From the NCBI RefSeq assembly GCF_040137905.1, contig NZ_JBEFDG010000088.1:1-64000 (forward strand): a stretch of DNA of 64,000 nt. The letters run 5' to 3'. Every line of letters starts with the position of its first letter. Position 1 is the first letter of the stretch. The position numbers and the translations under genes were made by a program. The notes beneath the pieces are model-generated. The model ran no database searches. It was given only the letters and a program-made list of their open reading frames with translations, and had not been told where the DNA came from. The DNA comes from Corticimicrobacter sp040137905. Lineage in GTDB: Bacteria > Pseudomonadota > Gammaproteobacteria > Burkholderiales > Burkholderiaceae_B. Positions 24,923 through 34,030 of the stretch are shown one piece after another.

Positions 24923-27253
24923 ATGCATACTACGGATCTTCCCACCCCCGATATCCTGCGTTCGGCATCTCACTGGGGGGCGTTCCGTGTCCAGGTGCAG
25001 AACCAGCGTCTGGTCGGCGTGCAACCCTTCGAGCACGACCCCCATCCGGGGCAGATGATCCACGTCTGGCCGGAGATGCAACATTCGCCGTTGCGCATTC
25101 CCAGGCCTCTGGTGCGGCGCGGCTGGCTGGCGGGTGATGGCGGTGCAGCCAGGGGGCGTGACGACTTCATTCCCGTCGAATGGGATGTCGCGCTGGATCA
25201 TGTGGCGAGCGAACTGGACCGGGTTCGTACCTTCCATGGCAACAGCGCCATTTTCGGTGGCTCGTATGGCTGGTCCAGTGCCGGCCGACTGCATCATGCG
25301 CGTACCCTGCTGCATCGTTTTCTCAATACCCTGGGCGGTTTCACAGGACAGGTAACCAACTACAGCTATGGTGCGGTCATGGCGTTCCTGCCGCGCATCC
25401 TGGGCTCCGTAGAAGCAGTCGCCGGGCCGGTCACGACCTGGCACTCGATCGGTGAGCATTGCGACCTGTTGCTGGCTTTTGGCGGTCTTGCCACCAAGAA
25501 CTGGGAAATCCATTCGGGCGGCGGCGGCCAGCATCGGCTGCAGGACTGGCTGGCGCTGTTACGCAAGCGCCCCGTCAGCGTATGGAATATTTCTCCGCAG
25601 CGAGATGATGTGGCTGCGTCGGTGGGGGCCCGGTGGCTGCCGTTGCGGCCCAATACCGATACGGCCCTGATCCTGGCGCTGTCCTACTGCCTGGTACGTG
25701 ATGGCCTGGAGGACAAGGTGTTCCTGGCCCGGCACTGCACTGATTTTGGCCCGTTGCGCCGCTATCTGCTGGGCGAGGCCGACGGCCAGGCCAAGAGCCC
25801 GGCATGGGCGGCAGAGATCACAGGGATCGATGCCAACGAAATAGAAGCGCTGGCCCGGCAACTGGTGGGCAAGCGCGTGCTGTTGACGGCTGCCTGGAGT
25901 CTGCAGCGGGCGCGTCATGGCGAGCAGTCTTACTGGGCGCTGGTGGCGCTGGCCAGTATCCTGGGTCAGGTGGGCTTGCCGGGTGGTGGTTTTGCGTTCG
26001 GCTATGGCTCCATGGGGGCGATGGGAAATCCGCTTTACGACTCGCCGATCATCGGTTTGCCGGTCGGGACCAATCCGGTCGGCATTTCGATTCCGGTGGC
26101 CCGTGTGGCCGATCTGCTGCTGCAGCCGGGTCAGGAGGCGGATTTCAACGGTCAGCGTCTGGTGTATCCGGATACCCGCCTCGTGTACTGGGCGGGTGGC
26201 AATCCCTTTCATCACCACCAGGATCTCAATCGCCTGCGGCAAGCGTTCCGTCGTCCCGAGACCGTCGTGGTGCATGACAATTTCTGGACGGCCACGGCCC
26301 GTCATGCGGATATCGTGCTGCCGGTGACCACGACGCTGGAGCGCAACGATATCGGCGGCTCTTCGCGAGATCCGTTTCTGCTGGCCATGCACCAGGCGCT
26401 GCCGCCGGAAGGGCAGGCCCGCGACGACTACGATATCTTTGCCAGCCTGGCCGAACGGCTGGGCAGGCGCGAGGCATTTACGGAAGGCCGTGCTGCCAAC
26501 GCCTGGTTGCCAGAGCTGTGGGCGGGCATGCGGCAGGCGCTTGCGGAGCGTGGGCTGGATGCACCCGATTTCGAGACCTTCTGGCGCAAGGGCTACTACG
26601 AGTTGCCGGAGGCGGGCCGGGATTTCTTTCTGTTCGAACGGTTCCGGGCCGATCCGGACAGGCATCCCCTGAAGACGCCATCGGGGCGCATAGAACTGTT
26701 CTGCGAAGAAGTGGCCCGCTTTGGCTATGAGGGCCAGACAGGGCATCCGCTCTGGCTGGATCCCGAGGAATGGCTGGGGGCACCGCTGGCCCGGACGTAT
26801 CCGCTGCATTTGCTGACGCCCCAGCCTGAAACGCGGCTGCATGGGCAGATGGATGGCAGCGGACTCAGTCGCGATGGCAAGCGCGATGGTCGTGAGGTAC
26901 TGCGACTGCATCCTGCCGATGCTGCGTCGCGAGGACTGGCCGAGGGGGATATCGTGCGAGTCTTCAACCCGCGCGGTGCCTGCCTGGCCAGTCTGGCGCT
27001 CTCCGAAGGCGTGGCCCGAGGTGTTGCCGTGCTGCCTACTGGCGCGACATTTGACCCGGATGATACCCGGCAGGCCGACGGCATGCTGGAAAAGCATGGC
27101 AATCCCAATGTGCTGACGCGCGATGTCGGTACCTCGGAGCTGGGGCAGGGATGTGCCGCCCATAGCTGCCTGGTGGAGGTCGAGCGTTTCAGCGGGCCGG
27201 TGCCTGCCGTGACCGCGTTCGATCCTCCCTGGCTGGAGTCGAAAACCGCCTAG
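24923..27253 (+). CDS. BisC-type molybdopterin oxidoreductase (biotin/methionine sulfoxide reductase family)
   Basis: A 776-residue molybdoenzyme of the DMSO/TMAO reductase group. The length is close to E. coli BisC. There is no twin-arginine signal and no N-terminal Fe-S cysteine motif, which fits the cytoplasmic single-cofactor BisC type. The Mo-ligating serine is probably S119 in GSYGWSSAGRLHH. Later blocks include GGNPFHHHQDLNRL and the C-terminal cofactor domain from about residue 640. Such enzymes reduce biotin sulfoxide or free methionine sulfoxide; the substrate here is not proven. The ATG at 24923 fits the family N-terminus (SASHWGAFRV); upstream in-frame starts give an unsupported extension. 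Confidence 0.85.
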   Translation: MHTTDLPTPDILRSASHWGAFRVQVQNQRLVGVQPFEHDPHPGQMIHVWPEMQHSPLRIPRPLVRRGWLAGDGGAARGRDDFIPVEWDVALDHVASELDRVRTFHGNSAIFGGSYGWSSAGRLHHARTLLHRFLNTLGGFTGQVTNYSYGAVMAFLPRILGSVEAVAGPVTTWHSIGEHCDLLLAFGGLATKNWEIHSGGGGQHRLQDWLALLRKRPVSVWNISPQRDDVAASVGARWLPLRPNTDTALILALSYCLVRDGLEDKVFLARHCTDFGPLRRYLLGEADGQAKSPAWAAEITGIDANEIEALARQLVGKRVLLTAAWSLQRARHGEQSYWALVALASILGQVGLPGGGFAFGYGSMGAMGNPLYDSPIIGLPVGTNPVGISIPVARVADLLLQPGQEADFNGQRLVYPDTRLVYWAGGNPFHHHQDLNRLRQAFRRPETVVVHDNFWTATARHADIVLPVTTTLERNDIGGSSRDPFLLAMHQALPPEGQARDDYDIFASLAERLGRREAFTEGRAANAWLPELWAGMRQALAERGLDAPDFETFWRKGYYELPEAGRDFFLFERFRADPDRHPLKTPSGRIELFCEEVARFGYEGQTGHPLWLDPEEWLGAPLARTYPLHLLTPQPETRLHGQMDGSGLSRDGKRDGREVLRLHPADAASRGLAEGDIVRVFNPRGACLASLALSEGVARGVAVLPTGATFDPDDTRQADGMLEKHGNPNVLTRDVGTSELGQGCAAHSCLVEVERFSGPVPAVTAFDPPWLESKTA

Positions 27254-27463
27254 GAATCTTGCAGGCCAGCCATTCCCCCAATCGCATGGCACGCATCATG
27301 CAGCACAGTCCAGCCTGGTTTTGTGTCGTTGTTTTTTTATCGTCATTCTCCAGTGTGGGTGGAAAAATGGCCGATTGATCCATTGAACAGCAGCGCCTGC
27401 TGAGTTACAGTCAGTTTCTGAAAGCAGTATCCATGCAGAATCTTTCATAGGCGAAATCAATCC

Positions 27464-27646
27464 ATGAAACTGAAGGTAATACTGCTCCCTGGTGTCCTGT
27501 GTCTGGCGGCCCTGGCGGCCTGTACCACACAGGATCAGCAGATCGTGACGGATCTCGAAAACATGCCCGGTGTGACGTGCGACATCGGTGCCGACAACCA
27601 GACACATTGCCATCCGGACACAGTGCCGGCTGCACGGACTCCGTAA
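27464..27646 (+). CDS. Small lipoprotein, unknown function
   Basis: A 60-residue protein with a lipoprotein signal: a lysine-containing n-region, a hydrophobic core and the lipobox LAAC with the modified cysteine at about residue 20. The mature part is 40 residues, acidic, with two further cysteines (TCDIG and THCHP) that could pair. No strong ribosome binding site is visible. It lies just upstream of the cytochrome bd operon in the same direction, but a functional link is not shown. Confidence 0.55.
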   Translation: MKLKVILLPGVLCLAALAACTTQDQQIVTDLENMPGVTCDIGADNQTHCHPDTVPAARTP

Positions 27647-27662
27647 GTCTTTTTATCGATTG

Positions 27663-27681
27663 CAGCGATCATGGATCGCTG
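27663..27681. promoter_or_regulatory. Palindrome upstream of cydA
   Basis: A perfect 8-base inverted repeat, CAGCGATC-ATG-GATCGCTG, ends 33 bases before the cydA ATG. It could be an operator or a leader hairpin. It does not match the FNR or ArcA consensus. Confidence 0.4.
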
Positions 27682-27714
27682 TAGTTCTATTGCACTTTGG
27701 CAAGGGGAAGGCGC

Positions 27715-29322
27715 ATGGTTGATGACCTGGTGGTCGATCTGTCGCGGTTGCAGTTCGCGGCGACGGCTCTTTATCACTTTCTGTTCGTACCGCTGACGCT
27801 GGGCCTGTCTTTCATCATCGCCGTGATGGAGACGATCTATGTCACGACGGGTCGCGAAGTCTATCGGCACATGGCCCAGTTCTGGGGCAAATTACTGCTG
27901 ATCAATTTTGCCCTGGGTGTGGCGACCGGGCTTACGATGGAGTTCCAGTTCGGCATGAACTGGTCCTACTACTCGAGTTTCGTCGGTGATACCTTCGGTA
28001 CGCTGCTGGCGGTCGAAGGGCTGATGGCCTTCTTCATGGAGTCCACGTTCATCGGCCTGATGGTGTTCGGCTGGAATCGTCTGAGCAAAGCCCAGCATCT
28101 GGTGGTGACCTACCTGGTGGCACTGGGGTCGAACCTGTCGGCACTGTGGATTCTGGTGGCCAACTCGTTCATGCAGCACCCGCAGGGGGCCGTGTTCAAT
28201 CCGGTCACCATGCGGATGGAACTGAGCAGCTTCTCGGCCCTCTTTTTCAATCCCGACGCCCAGGCCAAATTCGTGCATACGGTGTTGGCCGGCTATGTCA
28301 CGGCTGCGATTTTCGTCTGTGGTGTCAGTGCCTTCTACATGCTGCGCAAGCGTCATATGGAAGTGGCGCGCCGCTCTTTCCGCGTGGCGTCGTTGTTCGG
28401 CGTGCTGGGCACGGCCGGTGTGCTGACCCTGGGCGATGCCCTCGGTTACGTGGGTGCGCATACGCAGCCGAGCAAGCTGGTGGCGATGGAAGCGCTGTGG
28501 ACTGCCGAAGAGGCTCCGATGGCATTCAACGCGATCGCCTTCCCGTCACAGAGCGAGGAAAGAAACCTGTGGGAGCTGCAAGTGCCGGCCCTGCTGTCGA
28601 TCCTGGTCACACACTCGCTGGACGGCACCTTGCCGGCGGCCGATGAGCTGCAGGAAAAGGCCAAGGTACGAATACGCAATGGTGTTCCCGCCGTGCAGGC
28701 GATGCAGCGCCTGAGCTCGGATCCGCACGATCCCGAGGCGCTGGCGCAGTTCGAGGCGCACAAGGCCGACGTCGGCTACGGACTGCTGGTGCAGCGCTAT
28801 GCGCCGGAAGGTGACCTGACACGGATCACGGATGCGGATGTGACCCGTGCGGCCAAGGATACGATCCCGGAGGTCTGGGTCATTTTCTGGTCGTTCCGTG
28901 TCATGGTGGCGGCAGGCTTGCTGATGCTGGGCTTTTTCGTGATGGCCGTCTTCCTGACATTGACGCGACAGGTCGAGCAGTATCCGCGTTTCCTGCGGTT
29001 TACGGTATGGATGATTCCGGTGCCTTTCATCGCCTGTGAGGCGGGCTGGATCGTGGCCGAGATGGGACGGCAGCCGTGGTCGGTCTACGAGGTCCTGCCG
29101 ACCTGGCTGGCGGCATCCACGCACAGCGTGGCCTACATGGTGTTCTCGGTGGCGGGCTTCATCCTGCTGTACACGATCTTCATCGTGATCGAGATGTTCC
29201 TGATGCTGCGCGCCATTCGCAAGGGACCGGAAGGTGCCGAGGGCGGCCCGGGCAACGATCCGACTCTCCGGGTGGCTGTGAACCCTGCGGCTGCGGTTTC
29301 CCACGTTCAATCCAGGAGCTGA
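27715..29322 (+). CDS. cydA: Cytochrome bd ubiquinol oxidase subunit I
   Basis: A 535-residue CydA, the heme-bearing subunit of the bd quinol oxidase in the inner membrane. The heme b595 histidine is in ALYHFLFVPLTLGL, the acidic residues of the di-heme site are in AVEGLMAFFMEST, and the b558 histidine is in KFVHTVLAGY. The quinol-loop end EMGRQPWSVYE is intact. The ATG at 27715 has GGGGAAGG upstream. cydB follows after 3 bases. Confidence 0.97.
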   Translation: MVDDLVVDLSRLQFAATALYHFLFVPLTLGLSFIIAVMETIYVTTGREVYRHMAQFWGKLLLINFALGVATGLTMEFQFGMNWSYYSSFVGDTFGTLLAVEGLMAFFMESTFIGLMVFGWNRLSKAQHLVVTYLVALGSNLSALWILVANSFMQHPQGAVFNPVTMRMELSSFSALFFNPDAQAKFVHTVLAGYVTAAIFVCGVSAFYMLRKRHMEVARRSFRVASLFGVLGTAGVLTLGDALGYVGAHTQPSKLVAMEALWTAEEAPMAFNAIAFPSQSEERNLWELQVPALLSILVTHSLDGTLPAADELQEKAKVRIRNGVPAVQAMQRLSSDPHDPEALAQFEAHKADVGYGLLVQRYAPEGDLTRITDADVTRAAKDTIPEVWVIFWSFRVMVAAGLLMLGFFVMAVFLTLTRQVEQYPRFLRFTVWMIPVPFIACEAGWIVAEMGRQPWSVYEVLPTWLAASTHSVAYMVFSVAGFILLYTIFIVIEMFLMLRAIRKGPEGAEGGPGNDPTLRVAVNPAAAVSHVQSRS

Positions 29323-29325
29323 ATC

Positions 29326-30459
29326 ATGGATCTCTCATTTGTATTGACCGTAACCTGGTGGCTCTTGCTGGGTGTCCTGCTGATGGGGCTGGGCATCATG
29401 GTCGGCATGGACATGGGGGTGGGCACGCTGCTGCGTTTCGTGGGGCGTAACGATGATGAGAGGCGCATCGCGCTCAATATCATTGGTCCGCACTGGGATG
29501 GCAATCAGGTCTGGTTCGTCCTCGGCGGCGGTGCCATCTTTGCGGCCTGGCCACTGGTCTATGCCACGGCATTCTCGGGCTTCTACATCGTCATGCTGGT
29601 ACTGCTCTGGAGCATGATCGTGCGGCCGCTGGGGTTCGAATACCGCAGCAAGATGCCATCGGCACGCTGGCGCAACAACTGGGACTGGGCGCTCTTCGTG
29701 TCCGGATTCGTCCCCATGCTGATCTACGGTGCCGCCATTGGCAATGTGCTGCAGGGGGTGCCGTTCAATTTCGACTGGCGGCTCACGTCGTACTACACTG
29801 GCAGCTTCTGGGGCCTGCTGAATCCATTTGCCGTCCTGTGCGGGCTGGTATCCGTGGCGCTGTCCATCTACATGGGGGGCAATGCCCTGATGCGCAGCGG
29901 TGAGGAACAACTGGCCGAGCGTGCGCGCAAGGCTTCGGCGCTGGGCGGGTTGGCATTCCTGGTGCTGTTCTCGGTGGCCGGTGTCTGGGTTTCCTTTCTG
30001 GATGGCTACCAGATCGTGCAGGGGCCGGCAGCCGGCGTTGCACAGACGCCGCTGCACCAGATCGTGGAAAGGGTCAGCGGTGGCCTGCTGGCAAACTATG
30101 CGGCACATCCCATCCTGTGGGTGCTGCCGGGACTGGCCTATGCAGCCATGTTGCTGGGTCTGCTGGCGTTGCGCATGCATCGCAGGCTGGTGGCCTGGTG
30201 GCTGGGTGCCGTGACCTGGATTGCGGTGATCGGTACGGTAGGGGCGGCCATGTTCCCCTTCATCATGCCATCCGTGACTGAGCCGTCGCATAGCCTGACG
30301 CTCTGGAACTCCGGGGCGAGCACGCTGACGCAGGGCTGGATGCTCGGCTTTACCATCGTGTTCATGCCGCTGATTCTGACTTACACAAGCTGGGCGTTCT
30401 GGGTCATGCGCGGCAAGGTCGATGCCGAGCACGTCAAGTCCGACGATCATGCGTATTGA
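29326..30459 (+). CDS. cydB: Cytochrome bd ubiquinol oxidase subunit II
   Basis: A 377-residue CydB with eight or nine hydrophobic segments. Family blocks GIMVGMDMGVGTLLRF and GPHWDGNQVWFVLGGGAIFAAWP, cut here at the conserved W-D, are intact. It starts 3 bases after cydA with AGGAG upstream and is followed by a CydX-like gene. It is the structural partner that stabilises CydA. Confidence 0.97.
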   Translation: MDLSFVLTVTWWLLLGVLLMGLGIMVGMDMGVGTLLRFVGRNDDERRIALNIIGPHWDGNQVWFVLGGGAIFAAWPLVYATAFSGFYIVMLVLLWSMIVRPLGFEYRSKMPSARWRNNWDWALFVSGFVPMLIYGAAIGNVLQGVPFNFDWRLTSYYTGSFWGLLNPFAVLCGLVSVALSIYMGGNALMRSGEEQLAERARKASALGGLAFLVLFSVAGVWVSFLDGYQIVQGPAAGVAQTPLHQIVERVSGGLLANYAAHPILWVLPGLAYAAMLLGLLALRMHRRLVAWWLGAVTWIAVIGTVGAAMFPFIMPSVTEPSHSLTLWNSGASTLTQGWMLGFTIVFMPLILTYTSWAFWVMRGKVDAEHVKSDDHAY

Positions 30460-30471
30460 GGGGAAACGGTC

Positions 30472-30696
30472 ATGAAGATATTCATCCGCTATCTGGTGTT
30501 CCTGGGGTTGGCATTCCTTGCCATCATCCTCGGCGTGGTACTGGGCGACTATGGTCCCTGGTACCTGTCCTGGCTGTTGGGGACGGGCCTGATGGTGCTG
30601 GTGGCTGCACTCGGCGGGGTACTGTACGAGGCCCAGGAAGAGGCACAACCCCACGCCGAGCTGCACTCCGGTCAGGGCAAATCGCCGACCGCCTGA
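30472..30696 (+). CDS. CydX-like subunit with an extra N-terminal helix
   Basis: A 74-residue membrane protein in the third position of the cyd operon. Residues 29-57 match CydX closely in pattern (PWYLSWLLGTGLMV, then LYEAQEE, against E. coli WYFAWILGTLL and the following acidic tail). CydX is normally 30-40 residues and begins at the W. Here about 28 residues forming an additional hydrophobic helix (IRYLVFLGLAFLAIILGVVL) precede it, with no internal start codon that would give a standard CydX. GGGG lies before the ATG. Confidence 0.75.
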   Translation: MKIFIRYLVFLGLAFLAIILGVVLGDYGPWYLSWLLGTGLMVLVAALGGVLYEAQEEAQPHAELHSGQGKSPTA

Positions 30697-30728
30697 GGAT
30701 CTGAAGGGTTTTTCAGAGGGAGGGGTCT

Positions 30729-31232
30729 ATGCATGCATGGAAAAGTACGCAACAGCCGTCAACGCCATTTGGTCGCCTGCTGGTGATCGGTCTGGTATCC
30801 GGCTTCATCTCTGCCATGGTGAAGTCCGGCGTGGAAACGATCCTGCCGCCCAGGCCTCCCTCGGCGGTACCACCGCCCATTGGCCTGCTTGAGCTGATGG
30901 GATTCGATGCCGGTTCGATGAACTATATGTTCAACCAGACTGTCGTCAACTGGGGTGGCAACGGTGTTCACATTCTGTTCTCGATGGTGATGGCCTTCGT
31001 TTTTTGCTGGCTGGTCGAGCGCTGCCCGAAGATCGGTGCCTGGTGGGGTATTCCGTTTGCCTGGGTAACGGCAACCATCGGGGCGCACTGCATCGTGCTG
31101 CCGCTGCTGGGAGTGGGGCCGGTGCCGTGGCATATCGGACTGGACGGGTTCATTTCCGAGTTCGTCGGCACGGCCATCTGGATCTGGACCATAGAGTGCG
31201 TGCGCCGGGTCATGGTGCATACACCGCGCTGA
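30729..31232 (+). CDS. YagU-like (DUF1440) inner-membrane protein
   Basis: A 167-residue membrane protein with four hydrophobic segments. It matches the YagU/DUF1440 family in length and in the SGFISAMVKSGVE and ETILPPRPP-like segments. E. coli YagU is linked to acid resistance by genetics only. The gene follows the cyd operon after 32 bases with AGGGAGGGG upstream and may be cotranscribed. Confidence 0.75.
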   Translation: MHAWKSTQQPSTPFGRLLVIGLVSGFISAMVKSGVETILPPRPPSAVPPPIGLLELMGFDAGSMNYMFNQTVVNWGGNGVHILFSMVMAFVFCWLVERCPKIGAWWGIPFAWVTATIGAHCIVLPLLGVGPVPWHIGLDGFISEFVGTAIWIWTIECVRRVMVHTPR

Positions 31233-31271
31233 AAAAAACACCGCAGGCCAGTGGGTACTGGACTGCGGTGT
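31231..31271 (-). terminator. Terminator for the PPC-domain gene
   Basis: A perfect 9-base-pair stem (31238-31246 with 31263-31271). Read on the minus strand it is followed by T7, so it ends leftward transcripts. Confidence 0.8.
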
Positions 31272-31284
31272 GATGACTTGCGAG

Positions 31285-31322
31285 AAACAGGCTGTGGCAC
31301 AGAGTGCCCGGCCTGTTTTTTC
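31285..31322 (+). terminator. Terminator after the cyd/YagU unit
   Basis: An AAACAGGC/GCCTGTTT stem (31285-31292 with 31311-31318) running into a T run on the plus strand. Confidence 0.75.
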
Positions 31323-31381
31323 TGGGCCGTTCAGTCGGGGCGCAGCAGGAAAGCTGCGCCACCGGGCTGCCAACTGGCTGA

Positions 31382-32818
31382 TCAGTTGCGACGGACCGAG
31401 ATCGTGTAATCCTGCGAACGGTTGCTGCTGCCCAGCGAGGAGGCTTCGATCGTGTACTGACCGGCTTCGAGGTTGGTCTCGATGCGGGCGTCGAGATCAC
31501 CGCCACTATCGTCATCTTCGGCCACGGTACGGCCATTGCGACGCAGCGTCAGGTAGCTGTCGATCGAGGGCGCACTCATGTCGATCACGTAGCGACCCGG
31601 ACGTACGATGTCGATGGTGTAGACATCCTTGTCGAGGCCTTCGAGCAGCACAGCATGGCGTTCTTCATCCACGGCCAGCGAACCGCCGCCGGCGTTGTCA
31701 GGCACTGGCTGCGAGGAGGCCGACAGCGTGAACAGGCCGCTTTGCTTGCTGCCGTCGATGGTCACGCTGTAAGCGCCGGGCTGCAGGATGCTGCGGATGC
31801 GCTGGCGGTTGTCGTAGCCAGGTGACGAGGCCTGGGTCTGGCCATCCTTGCTGAGGCCCAGTTCGGCATAGAAGCCCTGCGTGTTCAGATCGATGCTGAC
31901 CAGCGCGGGATCGTCGATTTGCAGCGTGTAGCTCTGGCGCTCACCGGTGAAGAGACCATTGGATGCCGCCGGCGCATTGAGCGTCAGGGCTTCGCCCGGT
32001 TGCAGGCGATTTTCCTCGGGGATCGGCAGCGCGCGGATCTGCAGCGTGAAGCCACCCTGGAAGTTCTGGAGACCGTCACCGGAACCGGCCTTGATCTTGT
32101 ATTCGCCAGCCTTGAGCAGGGTCTGGACACGCGCGTTGAGGCTGCCGCCGCTGTCGTCGTCGCTGATGATCTCTACGCCGTTGGCGTCGAGCAGCGTGAG
32201 GTACGGGTCCAGGCGCTCGTTGGGGTTGGCACGCATGTCGATGGTGTAGATACCGTCGCTCTCGATGGCCAGGTTGTATTCCAGTTCCTTGCCGGTGGCC
32301 CAGTCAGTGACGCTCTGGTCGGCCTTGAGCGCTTCGCCGGAGTAGGGCTTGATGGCGCTGGCAGTCAGGCGGAACGGACCGTAGGCACGGGCGTCGATGC
32401 CACTGACGGCGATGTCGTAGGTGCCGGCTTCTTCGGCACGGAAGCTCAACGTGGTTTCGGTGGCGTTTTCACGGTCATAGCCACCGCAACTGCCGCAGCC
32501 GCCACGGCCGTCGTTGCTCTGGATGACCATCTGGCCGTTGTGGTGGACGCTGATCTGCGCGCGCAGGGCACCGGTCACGGCCAGGTTGACGATCTGGTTC
32601 TTTTCGGCTTGCACGCTGAACAGGGCACTGCGCACGCCGTTGCTGTAGTTGGGGTAGCTCTTGCTGGTCAGTTCGCCTGCGACACCCTGGTCGAATTGCA
32701 GGACGACGGCCTCGTTGCTGCCGGCTGCGGCAGAGCCGCTCTGGGAATAATAGTAGGAGGTCGCGGCACCTGCCACGATTGCACCGGCAATGGCTGCAGC
32801 CAGAGTGGAGAGTTTCAT
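31382..32818 (-). CDS. Exported protein with repeated PPC-type beta domains
   Basis: A 478-residue protein with an N-terminal signal or anchor helix (KLSTLAAAIAGAIVAGAATS). Four beta-rich units of about 100 residues follow. The second and fourth carry the clear PPC pattern: DPYLTLLDANG then SDDDSGGSLNAR, and DSYLTLRRNGR then DDDSGGDLDAR. These Asp-rich turns may bind calcium. The first unit has a GCGSCGG loop with two cysteines. PPC domains usually accompany secreted peptidases, but no catalytic domain is present. The product is probably periplasmic. GAGGA precedes the ATG. Confidence 0.75.
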   Translation of the reverse strand: MKLSTLAAAIAGAIVAGAATSYYYSQSGSAAAGSNEAVVLQFDQGVAGELTSKSYPNYSNGVRSALFSVQAEKNQIVNLAVTGALRAQISVHHNGQMVIQSNDGRGGCGSCGGYDRENATETTLSFRAEEAGTYDIAVSGIDARAYGPFRLTASAIKPYSGEALKADQSVTDWATGKELEYNLAIESDGIYTIDMRANPNERLDPYLTLLDANGVEIISDDDSGGSLNARVQTLLKAGEYKIKAGSGDGLQNFQGGFTLQIRALPIPEENRLQPGEALTLNAPAASNGLFTGERQSYTLQIDDPALVSIDLNTQGFYAELGLSKDGQTQASSPGYDNRQRIRSILQPGAYSVTIDGSKQSGLFTLSASSQPVPDNAGGGSLAVDEERHAVLLEGLDKDVYTIDIVRPGRYVIDMSAPSIDSYLTLRRNGRTVAEDDDSGGDLDARIETNLEAGQYTIEASSLGSSNRSQDYTISVRRN

Positions 32819-33007
32819 AAATCCTCGTCGTAGATGATGGGCTGGGCATTTTTTTTATCGTGCTTCCAGCGTGCGCAGATTATACAGAATGAGTTTATGT
32901 TTAATTAAGGATATGTAAATCTTGTATTTTGTTTTCAATTCCAAGGCTCGCAGAATTCCCAGTTACAGGTTTTGTAGCAATTTTTCAGATTGGGAGTATG
33001 TGACGTC

Positions 33008-34030
33008 ATGGATAAATCGTCGATTCATCATGCAGGTTTCGTGTCGCGCCGTCGGCTATTGCAAGTGGCTGCGGCAGCCGGGTTGAGTGCGCCGTTGGGT
33101 TTCATGGGCGCGCGAGCCTGGGCGCAGGGGGCTGCCCCGCGCAAGTTCAAGATTGCCTGGAGCCCCACGGCAGTCTGCCAGTCGCCTGTTTCGGTGGCAC
33201 TGGAGCAGGGTTTTTTCGACCGCTATGGTCTGGAAGTCGAACGCATCAATTTCAGCGGTTCCACGGATCAGTTGCTGGAGGCGATTGCCACGGGCCATGC
33301 CGATGGCGGCATCGGCATGGCATTGCGCTGGTTCAAGCCGCTGGAGCAGGGATTCGATGTCAAACTGGCCGTAGGCACGCATGGCGGTTGCATGCGTCTG
33401 CTGACGGCGCGTGATTCGGATATTCGCCAGGTACAGGATTTGCGTGGCAAGCGCGTGGCAGTCACGGACCAGGCCAGTCCGGTCAAGAATTTCTTTGCCA
33501 TCCGGGTGGCACAACTGGGGATCGATCCGGAAGAAGTCGACTGGCGTCAGTTTCCGCAGGATTTGTTTGGCGAGGCGCTGCGCAAGGGCGAAGTCGATGC
33601 CATCGCAGGTGATGATCCGCTTCTCTATACACTGCGCGAGGACAACGATCTGCAGGAGATCGCCACCAATCTCGAACATGAATATGCCAACCGTACCTGC
33701 TGCGTGCTGGGGCTGGGGGGCAAACTGGTGCGCGAGGATCCAGATGCCGCTGCCGCGATCACCCGTGCCGTGATCGATGCACAGCGCTGGACGGCTGCGA
33801 ATCCTGATGAGTCGGCCAGGATTTTCGCTCCGCACATTCCCTCCAAGGTGCCTGCCGAGCGCGTGGCAGCCATATTGCGCAGCCATACGCATGGGCATGC
33901 CAGCACGGGTGCAAAGCTGAGGGAAGAAGTGGCCGGCTATGCCACCGATCTCAAGACCATCAAGGTGCTGAATCCGAACCTGGATGTCCAGAAATATGCT
34001 GCTGCGGTGGTGCCCGATGTCCTCGTCTGA
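33008..34030 (+). CDS. ABC transporter substrate-binding protein (sulfonate/nitrate/taurine type), Tat-exported
   Basis: A 340-residue periplasmic binding protein of the SsuA/TauA/NrtA-like class. The N-terminus has a twin-arginine signal (SRRRLLQVAAAAGLSAP) with a likely cleavage after AWAQG. The mature part has the two-lobe NMT1-type pattern (QSPVSVALEQGFFDRYGLEVE). Tat export suggests folding before export. The ATG at 33008 has GGGAG 11 bases upstream. It overlaps the permease gene by 14 bases and heads a six-gene unit. Confidence 0.85.
   Translation: MDKSSIHHAGFVSRRRLLQVAAAAGLSAPLGFMGARAWAQGAAPRKFKIAWSPTAVCQSPVSVALEQGFFDRYGLEVERINFSGSTDQLLEAIATGHADGGIGMALRWFKPLEQGFDVKLAVGTHGGCMRLLTARDSDIRQVQDLRGKRVAVTDQASPVKNFFAIRVAQLGIDPEEVDWRQFPQDLFGEALRKGEVDAIAGDDPLLYTLREDNDLQEIATNLEHEYANRTCCVLGLGGKLVREDPDAAAAITRAVIDAQRWTAANPDESARIFAPHIPSKVPAERVAAILRSHTHGHASTGAKLREEVAGYATDLKTIKVLNPNLDVQKYAAAVVPDVLV

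Noticed and set aside
27254..27463. FNR-type site in the region before the cyd operon
   Set aside because: The best match (TTGATCCATTGAAC) lacks the ATCAA half-site and is far from cydA.
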